DNA of 64,000 nucleotides from Zygnema cylindricum (GCA_037447655.1 JBBHKE010001628.1:124001-188000), one strand, 5' to 3'; shown: positions 44,893-57,379, counted from the stretch's first letter. Made by a program: numbers and translations. The notes: a model not told the origin generated them from the sequence alone.

Positions 44893-45663
44893 TGTTGAAA
44901 TGAAAGGTTTACTTAGTTATTTTCTAGGTAACTTAATTGATTTAAATAGGAGCAAGAAAAATCAGAGGCAGGTTGCTTCTAAGTTCTTCTCTAGCCCCCA
45001 TACTTGCCGTAGTCAATGAAGGCTATAAAGGAAGCTAAAGCCATGGCTGCATATGCTTCCCTTAGAATTTGAAGGCAGTCATCCCTAAACATCCCTAAAT
45101 TAAGGTTGATATCAATCGGACAGCGGAGTAAAAAGTCGGGATTACGGAATGGACGATTTGGCAGTTTGCGGTCACACCCATAACAGGTGACACATGGAAA
45201 CATGACATTGGAAAGCAACATCTACGGTACATACCATGGCGAACCCGGATATGGCAGGCGTCATCTTCTTGGCCATGCTGTACAATGGCCGTACGAAAAG
45301 TACTCCGGGCCAAATACCTTCTGACTGTACAGTAATTTCATTAGCTCCGTACTTCAGTATAGAGGGATTAGAGAGGGGTTTAGGACTTAAGAAAATTAGA
45401 GGTAGCCGCCTCTCTCTCTCAGAGAGCTTTTAAATAAAATGTCATCTTTGACCATTGATAATTAACTGCTCAGAGGAGCAAATTCAAGGATTTTTTTTTG
45501 CAACGACTCACGAGAGTTTGCTCTTCCAAAGGGCGCAGTCTTGTCAGTCTGTATTCTATCAGGGTGTTGTTAATACTCACACAAAGACTACGAGATTGAG
45601 GTTATCCTAGAGGCTTTTGCTAAGCTGTCTACTCTGAGTACTAATAGAGGTCTCAGAGTTGTA
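44893..45663 (+). repeat. Type-I LTR, 3' LTR of element F (771 bp, deleted)
   Basis: Preceded by the PPT aaataaagggag (44881-44892). Starts TGTTGAAATGAAAGG and ends CAGAGTTGTA. It lacks the tRNA-like module, so it is shorter than the ~1-kb copies. A TATA-like taaataaaa lies at 45431-45439. It is followed by integrase sequence of element E in opposite orientation. Confidence 0.7.
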
Positions 45664-46324
45664 TTTCCTTCATCCATGACAACTAGATGTTTTACCAAAA
45701 CTATATCTTGTTTAGCTAAGTCATAAACTCTATATCCCTTGACATCCTCATCATACCCCAAGAATATCTTGGTTTCCATTTAGCATCTAGTTTCCAGTTT
45801 TTCTTATCTGTGTCAACACTGAAAACTTGACTAGCGCATACTTTCAAGTGAGAAATATCCGGTTTCCTTCCAACCCATCTCTCATAAGGTCTCATTTCTT
45901 TAATGGATGTAGTGAGAACTCTATTCTTAATGTAGTTAGCACAGTTCATGGCTTCTGCCCAAAATCTTCCTCTTATTTTCTTATCTGCCAACATACTACA
46001 CACACTATCTCCAAAGTCCGATTCAACCTTTCTGCTACCCCATTTTGTTCTAGATTATTCGGTTCAGGTTTTTGATGCTGAACTCCCTCATCTCTCAAGT
46101 ATTCCTCAAACTTGTTAGAGGTGTACTCTCCCCCATTATCACTCCTTATTTGCTCAATGGGGGTTCTGTGCAACTTCTCACTCTAGGCTTCGTATTCTTT
46201 GAAGTACTTTGGTGTTTCAGACTTTGTTTTTAGGAAGCAGACTCTAGAATATTTGGACCAGTTATCAGTAATTGTTAGCATATACCTCTTCCCCCAAACC
46301 GAAGATACTCTTGCTAGTCCCCAG
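45664..46324 (-). pseudogene. Integrase core of element E (left part)
   Basis: From 46324 down: WG-L-A-R-V, TITDNWSKYSRVYFL (first Asp), IRSDNGGEYTS (second Asp), LEQNGVAERLNRT (Glu), then the C-terminal part up to HLVVMDEG, where element F's LTR cuts it. A shift near 46000 and stops near 46180 and 46075 break the frame. Its upstream half lies at 53755 on the other side of element D. Confidence 0.75.
46320..46324. other. Target-site duplication of element D, left (cccag)
   Basis: cccag here and cctag at 53755-53759 (one difference) flank element D. Joining the two sides restores the integrase reading H-T-D-I-W-G of element E. Confidence 0.65.
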
Positions 46325-47322
46325 TGCAACTGTGAGACCTCCATTGGTACTCAGAGTAGGCAGCTTGCTAAAATCCTGTAGGATAACCTCAGTTGTTTAA
46401 GCTTTGACTAAATATTGCTGACACCTTGAAAGAATACAGACTGACCAAACTGTACCCCTTGAAAGAGTTGACTCCCTTGAGTATGCCACAAAAAGAATCC
46501 TTGAATTTGCTCCCCTGAGCAGTTAATAATCAATGGTCAAAGATGACCTTTTATACAAAAAGCGCTCTGGAAGAGAGGCTGCTACCTAATATTTTCTAAG
46601 TCCTGAACCCCTTTCTTATCCCTCTACTACTGAAGTACGGAGCCAATCAATTAAGTGTAAAGTACAAAAAAATACTTGGCCCGAAGTACTTTCTGTACTC
46701 CAAGTGTACGACATGGCTAAGAAGGTGACGCCTGCCATTTCCGGGTAAGCCATTGTATGTCTCAGAGATGCCGCTATCCAATGTAATGTTGCCACGTGTC
46801 ACTTGGCGTGGGTGGGGCCGCAAACCACCAAATCGTCAATTTCGCTATACCGGCTTCTTTCTCCGCCGTTGGATTGATATCGACCTTAATTTATAGCCGC
46901 TAAAATACAAGCAGTACTTTTAGATGTGATTTTGTCTAACTATAAAAGTACTTGTGGTCCGTTCGTCAGTTAAATGAACTTTCCTATTTGTATATCTTTA
47001 AGTAGCTATCATACCCTATATACCTTGACGCAGGTGCTAGGCTATATGGTAACGACGCTAGTCTATTCAGACGGACGGTAGGTACCAGGATCAAATCATT
47101 GGTCCGTTAACCTTTTTGGTAAGTTTAACAAACGACTGCGTTTTGACTCTAGGAGAACCATAGGCAGCCATGGCTGTAGCTTCTGCTTCAACCTCCAATG
47201 ACTACAAAAAGTATGGGGCTAATGAGAGAAGTTAGAAGCAGGCTGCCTCTGCTTGTCTTTCCTCATTTTAGATTACTAAAGAAACCTAGAAAATACATAA
47301 GAAAAACCTTTTAATTTCAACA
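46325..47322 (-). repeat. 3' LTR of element D (998 bp)
   Basis: Minus strand starts TGTTGAAATTAAAAGG (47322), ends ACAGTTGCA (46325) and is preceded by the PPT AAAAATAGGAG. TATA-like GTATAAAA lies at 46549-46556 (rc), a CCAAT site at 46633. The degenerate tRNA-like module is at 47030-47105. Confidence 0.8.
47030..47110 (+). other. Degenerate tRNA-like module in LTR (element D, 3')
   Basis: Corresponds in position to the better modules of elements B and E; the B box is reduced to aggatcaaatcattgg. The same form is in the 5' LTR at 53345-53420. Confidence 0.35.
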
Positions 47323-47705
47323 CTCCTATTTTTTTCTAGTCATGTTTTAATTTAAGTCTTCACTTCTCTCAGCAAAATATTAATTTAGGAGAAGGTACAG
47401 GCTTTGTCATCATGTCTGCCACCATTTCACTCTTTGGTCTATATTCTAGACTTATTATTTTGTCCTCCACCTTTTCCCTAACAAAGCTAAGTCTGATATC
47501 CATGTGCTTTGCTTTGAAGTGATGTTTAGGATTAGCATCAATTGTAATTGCTACTTGATTATCACACCATATTTTTTGAATTCCAATCTTAAGATGTCCA
47601 ATTCACCAAGCAAGGATTTGACCCACATCAATTCTTTCATAGCTCAGCAAGATGTCATATACTCAGCCTCCATAGTGGATTGAGTAATGACCTTTTGCTG
47701 CTTAC
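47323..47705 (-). pseudogene. RNase H end of element D
   Basis: Minus strand gives Q-K-V-I-T-Q-S-T-M-E-A-E-Y-M-T-S then KHMDIRLSFVREKVEDK and MVADMMTK, ending just before the PPT. It is separated from the rest of RNase H by the solo LTR at 47706-48669. Confidence 0.7.
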
Positions 47706-48669
47706 TGCTGGTTTCATAGCTTTATCCTCAGTAGATAAGGCTGTGAGGGGAGGTTTGTAACTTAGAATATTTTTGGGTCATTGAAGTTGTAATACTTACC
47801 TTGTATAGTGTGATAGTGGATGAGTAACTCTGAGTGTAGTGTACTGTCTAATAAACACGCGTCCGTATGAGGGACAATCAAGAAAATGAGGAATGAATCT
47901 TGACACATGTAACACATCGAACAAAGTTAAATCGGCGCATCAAACGGACGAAAAGCAATACTAGACATATAGGAAAACAATTGTGAAGAATAAATACAGG
48001 ACGACGATATGAACTGAACTAACGATTACGATTTGAGTGTGGACCACAGGTGACGAAGAACTTCGTAAGCACTCCAAATATTCGTACAAGATTAACCACA
48101 GTCGGTTGGACTTATTTGACTACTGCTGACTAAGCAGCAACATTGTGTGTACGGCGTCAAATGAAGAAAACATGAACAAAAGGTTTCTGGAGTTAAGTGA
48201 ATTTAAATTTAGTATGACACACCTTGATTTAGGTTAGTGGTAAACATGATTTTTTGGAAGTACATTAGGTACTCTGTCGTACTATAGTATAGTACGACTA
48301 TCCGAATACTTCAATCTGATTAGTCAAAAGGATCAGTTGATAGACACTCAGTGTATAAAAGTTTAGGACTTACAAATATTCTGTTAACCAGTTTTGAGAT
48401 AATGCAAGTCTGAATGCAATTATTGTGAAACTTGCAGATGTCATATCTTATGGTTTACTGATCAATTGTGCTGTAATTTTGGATATTGACAGTGTGTATG
48501 CTGGTGATATTCTATGCTGAATTTGGTGTAATTTGTACTTTTGGATCAGGTTTTATAGTGAGTGAAACATCAGTGTTTGATTGGTTTCTTGGTTAGCTTA
48601 TGTGTAAGTTATGTCTACTTCTACCACTACTGCTGCAGCTCCACCTGTACTTGTAGTCATAGAACAACA
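47706..48669 (+). repeat. Type-II solo LTR (964 bp) inside element D
   Basis: Starts TGCTGGTTTCATAGC and ends CATAGAACAACA, flanked by the exact duplication cttac (47701-47705 and 48670-48674). Its last 59 bases open with ATG 48611 and read M-S-T-S-T-T-T-A-A-A-P-P..., a longer gag start than in other type-II copies but in the same phase (59 = 2 mod 3) and with the same Q-Q end. Confidence 0.85.
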
Positions 48670-48674
48670 CTTAC

Positions 48675-49725
48675 TACTCTAGCAACAAGCACCATTCCCC
48701 ACATACAACACATACTCAGATGTACATTTTCGCATTGGAGCATCCCTATAGCTGGCATCACTCCAAGTCGTGATGTCAGTATTTTTCCCACCCAGATACA
48801 GCCATATATCTCTAGTTCTTATGAGATATCTTAGGACCCTCTCAGCAGATTCCCAATCCTTTTTGGTAGGAGCATTCAAACTCCAACTTAGCACTCCTAC
48901 AGCTACTGCCGAATCCAGCTGGTAATATTTATGAAATAAATCAGACTGCACACTACCTGTTTGTATGGGATGTCTGTATGAACTTCCTCTCTTCTGGACC
49001 TAGTTCATCATCTAGAATAAAGATATCTCCTTCCTCATTCCCCTCACTTCCCTTCTTTAGATACGTGGGAGTTGTACAACTGTTGGCTTTGTCCATCTGA
49101 AATTTTTCGAACATGTTTCCAATTGCCTTTTTCTGAGTTAGTCTAATTATTCCCTTTTCTCTATCTCTCTCTACTTATATTCCCAAAATATATCTTGCCT
49201 CACCCATGTTCTTCATCTCAAATCTTCCCTTCATATCTGTTTTTAGTTTGTTGATTTTCTCCATTGACATACACAGAACATGCAAATCATCAACGAAAAT
49301 TCGAATAAAGATGACACCTTTTTCATCTTCAAAAACATATGTGAACTGATTTGAATGTATCCAAGACCAGTAAGGAACTCATCAAGTTTCTTTTTCCATT
49401 GTCTGGGCGCCTGTTTCAAACCATAGAAAGATTTGATCAGCCGGCATACCTTACTTTCTTCTCCTTGTTCCACGAATCCTTCCGGCTGTCGCATGAAGAT
49501 CTTCTCCTCTAGTTCTCCATGCAAGAAGGCAGTTTTGATGTCTATCTGGTGTACTTCCATGTTTTCTACAATTGCCAGACTCAAAAATATCCTAACCGAG
49601 GGAAATCTGACAACCGGAGCAAAGATTTCTTCGTAGTCTTTTCCTTTTTTCTGAGTAAAACCTTTAGCCACTAACTGGGCCTTATACTGCTCAATAGTAT
49701 TGTCAGGATTCACTTGAAAACCCAC
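48675..49725 (-). pseudogene. RT and first part of RNase H of element D
   Basis: RT from NPDNTIEQYKAQLVAKGFTQ through VHQIDIKTAFLHG and YGLKQAPRQWKKKLDEF (49725-49300). The YVDD site is changed (F-S-L-M-I-C region, 49290-49270) by frame decay. RNase H TTWSDASYRDA (48760 region). Several shifts. Confidence 0.7.
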
Positions 49726-51640
49726 TTACATCGAATTGGTTTGCGCTTAGGTGGACTGTCCACCAATTCCCATCTATCAGCCGCCATGATTGAAGCCATT
49801 TGTTCATTGAAGGCTGTCTTCCACCAGTTTCTCTCCGAGCAATTCATTACCTCTCTATATTTTTGAGGTTTATCCGGGTGAGAAAGTTTAGTTACCTTAT
49901 TGTTAACTTGTTTCTCTTGAAGCCTTTTGCTGCTTATTCTTCCTCCATCTAAATCTGCGGCCAGAATAGATGGTTCCCTTGGATTATCTCGAATCACCGC
50001 GGCTTCTCCCTTGTCCCTCGGATCCATATCAGTTTCCACCACGCCTTCGGCTTTAGGTATAGGTGTCATCGATGTTTCCAAGTCTTTCTCGGTTTGTTTT
50101 GAGCCTGCAAGGATATCGTCCGACCCTGCAAGAGTATCATCTTCTTGGAGACCCGGATAGTTAGGAAGGTTAAAGTCATCAGAATTGTCTGACTCAAATC
50201 TTATTCTGACCGACTTTGAGGATTTGAAAGGATCTACTAACTTCCTTTCATCCATAGCTACTAGGTGTTTTACTATAATTATATATTCTCTTTTTAGATC
50301 ATACACTCTATACCCTTTTACATCCTCATCATATCCTAGCAAGTACCCGGGTTTCCGTTTAGGATCTAGTTTCCAGTTAGATCTATCTGTATCTAAACTG
50401 AAGACTTTACTACCGAAAACCTTTAAGTGAGATAGATTTGGTTTTCGGACTGTCCATCTCTCATATGGAGTTTGGTCTTTCACCGCTAATGTAAGTACTC
50501 TATATTTCAAATAATTAGCATAATTCATAGTTTCGGCCAAAAATCTTTTTCCTATCCTTTTATTTGACAACATACTCCGGTCACTATCATTTAGTGTTCT
50601 ATTCAATCTCTCGGCAACACCATTCTATTCTGGGTTTTTTGAAACTGTCTTTTGTTGTTGCACACCATCCTATCTTAAGAACTCCTCAAACTGATTGGAT
50701 ATATATTCTCCTCCATTATCACTTCTTACTCTTTTTATTGAGGTCTCGTGAAGCTTCTCGGCCCATGCTTTAAATTGTTTGAAATACTCCGGAGTTTCTG
50801 ATTTGTTTTTCAAAAAGTATACCCGCGAGTACCGAGACCAATCATCCGTAATGGTTAGCATAAATCAAAACCCTCTAGGTGATGGCACTCTTGCCGGTCC
50901 CCAAATGTCCGTGTGTACCAAGTCAAGACTTTTTCTCCTTTATAAGTTGCTTCCTTTGGAAATGGTAACCTCTGTGTTTTACCCTGAGCACACCCACTGC
51001 AATCACTTAAATTCTCATTTTCCCCAAAGCGTATCCCTTCAACTACTCCCATCTTTTTCATTCCTTTTATCTTTTCTAGATTCACATGCCCAAATCTCTT
51101 ATGCCACAACATAATATCATTGACACTAGCATAGTAAAGTTTGAGTTTGTCATTACTTAAAGCAAGCCTGAACATTCCTTGGCTACCTTTCTCAGCAGTG
51201 AAGTACACATCTTCCTCAAAGCTAGCTGTAAAAACTCCTAATCTGGTGTTAGTTTCAAATCCTTTATCATCTAATACAGATGCAGAGATAAGGTTTTTGT
51301 TTAACTCCGAAATGAACAACACATCGGAGAACGTAACTATTGAGGTTTTTCCTTCCACTACGACTTTTAGATCTACCGATCCTAAATAAGTAGTGGTATC
51401 TACCCTCCCATCCCCATATTCAATCTCTACTGTAGGAATCTTTCTCAGCTTAGTGAATAGATGCTTATCCTTACACATGTGCATGGAAACACCTGAATCG
51501 ATAATCGAGCCCCCTTCACCTTTCAGTCCACCGAAAGCACATTTCTGCTTCAGTGGAATTTCGACTTCTGTCTTGGCCTCCTATCCTCATCCAAAAAAAG
51601 TTCGTCATCCTCCTCATCGGATTCCTCCTCAAGTACCTAT
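49726..51640 (-). pseudogene. Protease, integrase and linker of element D
   Basis: From 51540 down: protease with D-S-G-V-S (51503-51489), KNLISASVLDDKGF, the pre-integrase motif (LWHKRFGHVNLEKI, DCSGCA), integrase with TITDDWSRYSRVYFL (50861), VRSDNGGEYIS and a damaged E block (MNRTLNDSDRSM), then PGYLLGYDEDVKGYRVYD and an acidic linker to RRISSKRLQEKQVNNKV. Frame breaks at ~50880, ~50680 and ~50610. Core Asp residues are kept. Confidence 0.75.
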
Positions 51641-51644
51641 GTGA

Positions 51645-52658
51645 CAAGTGTCTTTTTCATCCCTCGTGACTGACCCCCGATCCGTCCCTCCTTTATCCGA
51701 AGCTCGGTTAGTTTGGTACATTCCCCCATGGAATGCCCGGGTTTTTTGCAGAAATGACAAAGCTCCTTTGTTTCCCTTGTTCCGGACTCATCAGATTGAA
51801 TTGTCTTGTCTCCCACTCAATGACTTCCAAGGGGTTTTCGTGAATCTTTGTTTCTCCAACTTGCTCTGGCCTCCAAGGCTTGTCCACTCTTAACTCCCAT
51901 CAGGATTTCGATTATATTCTCTTGGACGAGAATCATACCAACTACCGAATTCCATATCCACCTGGAGTCCGAAAGATCTTGCACCCGGTTCAAAATGTTC
52001 TTATACTCATTGGGTAGTTTCATGAGAAAGCACTAAATCTTTGCCTTCTTGGTTTTTGACTTTCCGGCACACTCTAACTCCATGAAGAGTATAGCCAGCT
52101 CATTGCAGAAATCGAACATCTTCTCTCCTTTGTGAAAGAATCCATTGATCCTTTGATCTACTAGCTTTTGTTCCTGAATAGTACCGCTTCGGTACTCTAT
52201 AAGCGCATCCCATAGATCGGATACCCTTTCCACCTGCAAATGAGGACCTGCGAGTCTTTGTGTGAGATGATGGAGGACAAAATGCTTAGCCGCCATGTTG
52301 TTGTAGTCTCAGGTATTAATGTCATTCTCCTCATTCTTCGGAATAGGAGAAATAAAAGCAGATCTGGTTGCTATAGGTGTGGTTTTTTCTTTTTTTTTCC
52401 CCTTTTCCATCACGATGCTTTCTCCGTCTTATGAGTCCTTTGATGATGGTGGATCTCGTTTCCTACCAAATTTGCTTCCTCCAAACCCTGGAGGAATAGT
52501 AGAACCGATGGGGGCTTTACTCGCCCACTCACAATACCCCAAAATCTTTTCTCACATAGGGCTCCCATCATCATACTCTCCCAATAGATGAACCCATTCC
52601 CATTGAATATGGGCACCCTAGAGGGTGGGCTCATAACCTGCAACTCTGAGACCTCCAT
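51645..52658 (-). pseudogene. Gag of element D
   Basis: Begins at ATG 52658 in the LTR (M-E-V-S-E-L-Q-V-M-S-P-P across the primer site, then FNGNGFIYWESMM). It continues in broken frames (52410, 52296-52033, 52023-51817) through the gag core (HFVLHHLTQRLAGPHLQVERVSDLW) to a CCHC knuckle (CHFCKKPGHSMGEC, 51762-51721). Confidence 0.7.
52624..52638 (-). other. Primer-binding site of element D (one mismatch)
   Basis: Minus strand GGTTATGAGCCCACC, one base off the consensus in elements A and B, directly next to the LTR end. Confidence 0.65.
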
Positions 52659-53754
52659 TGGTACTTAGAGTAGGTTGCTTGCTAGAAACCTCTAAGATAA
52701 TCCCAGTTGTTTAAGCTTACACTGAATATTTCTAACACCCTGACAGAATACAGACAAACCAAGCTGCACCCTTTCTAAGAGCTGACTCCCCTAAGTGTGC
52801 CACAAAAACGATCCTTGAATTTGCTCCCATGAGCAGTTAATTATCAATGGTCAAAGATGACCTTTTATATAAAAAGTGCTTTGGGAGAGAGGCTGCTACC
52901 TAATATTTTCTAAGTCTTGTACCCCTCTCTTATCCCTCTACTACTAAAGTACGGTGCCAATCATTTAAGTGTACAGTACAAAAAAATACTTGGCCCGGAG
53001 TACTTTCTGTACGGCCAGTGTACGACATGGCCAAGAAGGTGACGCCTGCCATTTTTGGGTTAGCCATGGTATGTCCCAAAGATGCCGCTATCCAATGTAA
53101 TGTTGCCACGTGTCACCCGACGCGGGTGGGGCTGTAAACCGCCAAATCGTCCATTTTGCGATGTCGGCTTCTTTCTTTGCCGTGCGATTGATATCGACCT
53201 TAATTTATAGCCACTAAAATACAAGCAATACTTTTAGATGTGATTCTATCTAACTATAAAAGTACTTCTGGTCCGTTCTTCAGTTAAATGAACTTTACTA
53301 TTTGTATATCTTTAAGTAGCTATCATACCCTATATACCTCGACACAGGTGCTAGGCTATATGGTAACGACGCTGGTCTATTCAGACGGTCGGTAGGTACC
53401 AGGATCAAATCATGGGTCAATTAACCTTTTTGGTAAGTTTAACAAAGGAATGCTTTCTGACACTAGGAGAAGCATGAAGAGCCATGGTTCTAGCTTCTTC
53501 TTCAGCCTCTAGTGACTACGACAAGTATGGGGCTAAAAAGAGCCTTTTTGGTAAGTTTAACAAAGGAATGCTTTCTGACACTAGGAGAAGCATGAAGAGC
53601 CATGGTTCTAGCTTCTTCTTCAGCCTCTAGTGACTACGACAAGTATGGGGCTAAAAAGAGAAGTTAGAAGCAGGCTGCCTCTGCTTTTTTTTCCTCATTT
53701 TGGATTATTTAAAAAACCTAGAAAATACATAAGAAAAGCCTTTTAATTTCAATA
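52639..53754 (-). repeat. 5' LTR of element D (1116 bp)
   Basis: Minus strand begins TATTGAAATTAAAAGG (53754; TG mutated to TA) and ends CAGAGTTGCA. It is longer than its partner because of an exact 118-bp tandem duplication (53424-53541 / 53542-53659). TATA-like ttttatata at 52863-52871, CCAAT site at 52956. Right flank cctag is the target duplication. Confidence 0.8.
53424..53659. repeat. Exact 118-bp tandem duplication in element D 5' LTR
   Basis: cctttttggtaagtttaac...ggggctaaaaagag twice without a difference. Absent from the 3' LTR. Confidence 0.8.
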
Positions 53755-53759
53755 CCTAG

Positions 53760-55504
53760 ATATCAGTGTGGACCAGATATAGTACTTTATCACCTCTAAA
53801 CGTGGCAGTTTTGGGAAAAGGGAGTTTGTAAGGCTTACCTTGGGCAAAGCCATTACAATCATTTATCATTTTATTATCCCTTAACTGAATGCCGTTTACT
53901 ACACCTAGTTTTTTCATTTCCCTCGGCTTTTCAAAATGCACATGCCCCAGCCGCCTATGCCAGAACATCAAGCTCGGGACACCACGATAGTAAGGTCTCT
54001 TCTTTTATTTACTCAGGTCAAACCTAGAAATTCCTTGGCTATCCTTATTTGTTGTAAAGTAGACTTCATCTCCGTACTTAGCAATAAAGACTCCCTTTTT
54101 AGTGAAGGTATCAAAATCCTTATCATCTAATACAAAAGTAGACACAAGATTTTTATTCAACTGAGGAATGTAGAGCACATCTAAGAAAGTGAGTATAGAA
54201 GTCTCACCCTCCACTAAGACTTTCAAATCTACTGAGCCCACTAGATCGGTGGTAACTACTCTCCTATCCCCATACCCTATTTCTACAGTATGGATCTTTC
54301 TTAGCATAGTGAAGAGGTGCTTGTCATGACACATGCATGGATGCATTTCAATTGATGATCCATCCTTCCTCTAGAGCTTCCTGAATGGCAACAAGAGCAG
54401 ACTTGTGTTTCCGAGGAATCTCCTTCTCCTCCAAATTCTCGTCAAGATTAAGTTCTTCGTCCTCCTCCTCAGAGGACTCCTCCTCCCCGGTGTCTCCATT
54501 CACTCGTGTGACCACAAGTGCCTTCTTCTTCCCTTCGGAATAACCCCCTCCACGGTTTTCTTGGAGCCTCAGCTCCGACAGCTTGATGCAATCAGCTATG
54601 AAGTATTGCGGCGTTTTGTAGAAATGGCAAAGAAAATTTGGAGGCCTAGGTTCTCTAAATTGGTCCTTTTTCCCTTTGAAGCCATTATACGGCTTCTTCG
54701 GATCCTTCCTCCACCATTCTGTTCCGGCAGCTAGAGCTTGAACGCTCTTACCTTTTCTATAGATCTCAATAGTGTTCTCTTGCACAGGTATCATTCGGAC
54801 CACGGTGTTCCACTTCCAAGAACTGTCATCCATTTCCTACACTTGGTACACTATTTTTTGATACTCCTTAGGTAACTTTATGATGAGGGTGTTAACTTTC
54901 ATCTTTATTTTGCTTGTCCATCCAGCACTTTCCATCTCCATGTACAAACAATAGGGATCATAACAGTAGTCTAACATCTTCCCTCCTTTGTAAGTATAAC
55001 TCGTCAATCTTTGTTCAACCAATTGGAGCTCCTGAATGGTACCGCCTCTATAAATCTCCGCTAAAGTCATCCACAACTCCTCGGCCTTAATGATATGAAG
55101 ATGAGAGGTCGCCAGAGTTTGAGTGAGGTGCCTCAAAATGAAATGCGTGGCATTCATGTTGGTGTACTCCCACATTTGAATATCATTTTCCTCAGTCTTC
55201 TCGGCCACCTCTCCAGGTGTCGTGGCCATTGGAGTGAGAGGTATCTCCTTTCCTATTTGGACACACTGTTGTCTCCATAATCTATCTCCTCCGTTGAAGC
55301 AAATGCTCTTGCAGAAAGCCTCACTCCTTCAAAATCTGGTGGGGTTCCCTGAGATGGACGTGTCACTTGTCCACTAACAATACACCAGTATCGTTTATCA
55401 CACAATGCCCCGGTCATTATGGCTTCCCAATAAATGAACCCAGATCCGTTGAATATGGGCACCCTAGAGGGTGGGCCCAGAACCTGTAATTCTGTGTCCC
55501 CCAT
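53760..55504 (-). pseudogene. Gag, protease and pre-integrase of element E (right part)
   Basis: From ATG 55504 (in the LTR, M-G-D-T-E-L-Q-V-L-G-P-P) through gag head FNGSGFIYWEAIM, core (HFILRHLTQTLATSHLHI, 55229-54837) and a knuckle CHFYKTPQYFIADC (second Cys and the His replaced). An acidic linker follows, then a protease whose D-S-G-A-S is destroyed at ~54350. KNLVSTFVLDDKDF and the pre-integrase motif (FWHRRLGHVHFEK, DCNGFA) follow down to LVHTDI at 53760, where element D interrupts. Stops and shifts near 55253, 54837 and 54347. Confidence 0.7.
55470..55484 (-). other. Primer-binding site of element E (one mismatch)
   Basis: Minus strand GGTTCTGGGCCCACC, one change from GGTTATGGGCCCACC, next to the LTR end. 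Confidence 0.6.
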
Positions 55505-55777
55505 TTAGACTACAAAATTTATGAAGCCTCTAGGTAGTTTTTTCACTAACCCACTTTCAACTAGAACAGCTGGTACCCAATCAGGAAAATAGACTTTTTG
55601 ACTGCACCCCTGTGCAGTCTAGACTCCCATGAGTCCAAAGCAAAAAGAATCACTGAAAACGCCCAACCAGGCGATTAAATTTCAAGTGGCAAAGATGCCA
55701 ATATTTATACATGCTTATTGGGAGAGAGGCGGCTACCTCCTCAATCCTCTAATTCCTAAACCTCTCTCAGAACCCCT

Positions 55778-56963
55778 TGTTGTTTTGAAATGTTAGTTTT
55801 GTGCGTACGCCACATTTTGTGCGCACGCGACGGTTCGTGCGTAGATTATTACTGGAAATAGTGTTGTGGTACAAATAGAGGTTTGAATGGATTTTTGGAT
55901 TGGGGGGGAGTAATTGAACGATTGTAATTAAAAGGACGTGAGGGAGTATTTGAGTGGCTTGTAATACGTTTGCAAATGGATGGCGGATCGCGAAAAGATC
56001 TGATGTAAAATGTACGAAATGTTGAATATGTACGCCGCCGGTGCGGAGCGTCTTATTTGGACAGGTGTACTTTATTTGCGACAAGCGCATTTATTGCAAA
56101 GGACGCAGGTTCATTACATAAAAGATTTTAATGGTACGGTTTAATTTCGGTAAGTGGGTCATGGTACGTTTGGAGGGCGGAAGGCGTCCGCCGATATTTT
56201 GAAGGGATCGCAATTTTGATGACGTGGCATAAAGTGGACTGTACGTATGTGATGTCGATTCTCTACTTGGTTTCGTCCACAAGTGACTAATCAAGTTGAT
56301 ACTCAGTACACGGATTTTACGGAAGTGTCAATGTAAATATTTGGGTCGAACAATTGTTTTGTATTTTTGTGAATTAATTTTTAGTGTATTTTTACTCACT
56401 CTGGCATACCTTGAATTATTCGGGTATACCAACATTAATAAAGGTAGGTAGCGTACGGCTGGTATGCCTCCGTACATTCAGCAGTAAGCTCTTGTATATA
56501 TTGGTAGGACTTAGTCATTTTAGAATTTAGGAACTTTCTGGACCAAAAACTGTTTATACAGATTCCTGGTAATTTTATCTGAGGCTCAATTATAGATCTG
56601 TTGGCAGAATTATCTGAAATTCTGCATGCATGTTCCTATTTATATTGGTAACATTGTCACAGAATTGCAAGCTTATTGTAAGCTTAGTCTGTGGTTTACT
56701 TCATTGTGAAGTTAGTCGGTTTTATCAAAGTTTTCGCAGACTGTTTTTCTGCAACTTTGACTAGATGATGTGATCACTCTGTTTATTATTTTTGTCTCAA
56801 ACTTTGTGAGGTCATTTTATAGTCTAGAAAATGTTTTTTATTGTAGTTTCATCTTGTTTTGTTTTTTCTAAAGAATTCTGTGTTTATTCAAAGCTGGCTA
56901 TTTTTGGGTAGTCTGTGGTGCTTCCGAGGGTAAATCCATGGCTGAAAATGGCTATGGACAACA
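55778..56963 (+). repeat. Type-II solo LTR (1186 bp) inside element E LTR
   Basis: TGTTGTTTTGAAATG ... CTATGGACAACA, flanked by the exact duplication cccct (55773-55777 and 56964-56968). ATG 56938 is 26 bases from the end. Here the LTR-borne start reads on into the host LTR. Confidence 0.9.
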
Positions 56964-57379
56964 CCCCTATCTATTGATGTACGAATCAACCAGAAGACGG
57001 TACAGGACAAAAAGGTACTAGAGCTGATGTACTTTCTATACAGCCTGTGTACGAGAAGGCCATGGAGTGGACGTTTGTCTCCTTCAAACTTCTCCTCGTG
57101 CTCCTGGGATTCTCGTTTCAAAATTATATCTTGCCACGTGTCGACATATCACGTCAAGTTTGAAAATTGCCAAGGCGGCCATTCTAGGATCGCGGCGATG
57201 ATGAGGGCCGTCGGATCCAAACTTGCTTTTAATGCTAGCCGTTCAAAATAACAAATGTCCGATAAATTTGTTTCGTGCATACCAAAAACGCAACTAGTTT
57301 ATATGTCCTCAATTTGATATTGCTCTAATCAATTAAATAACTAGCTAATGTTTAAATAGCAATCAAACCTTATGTATCC

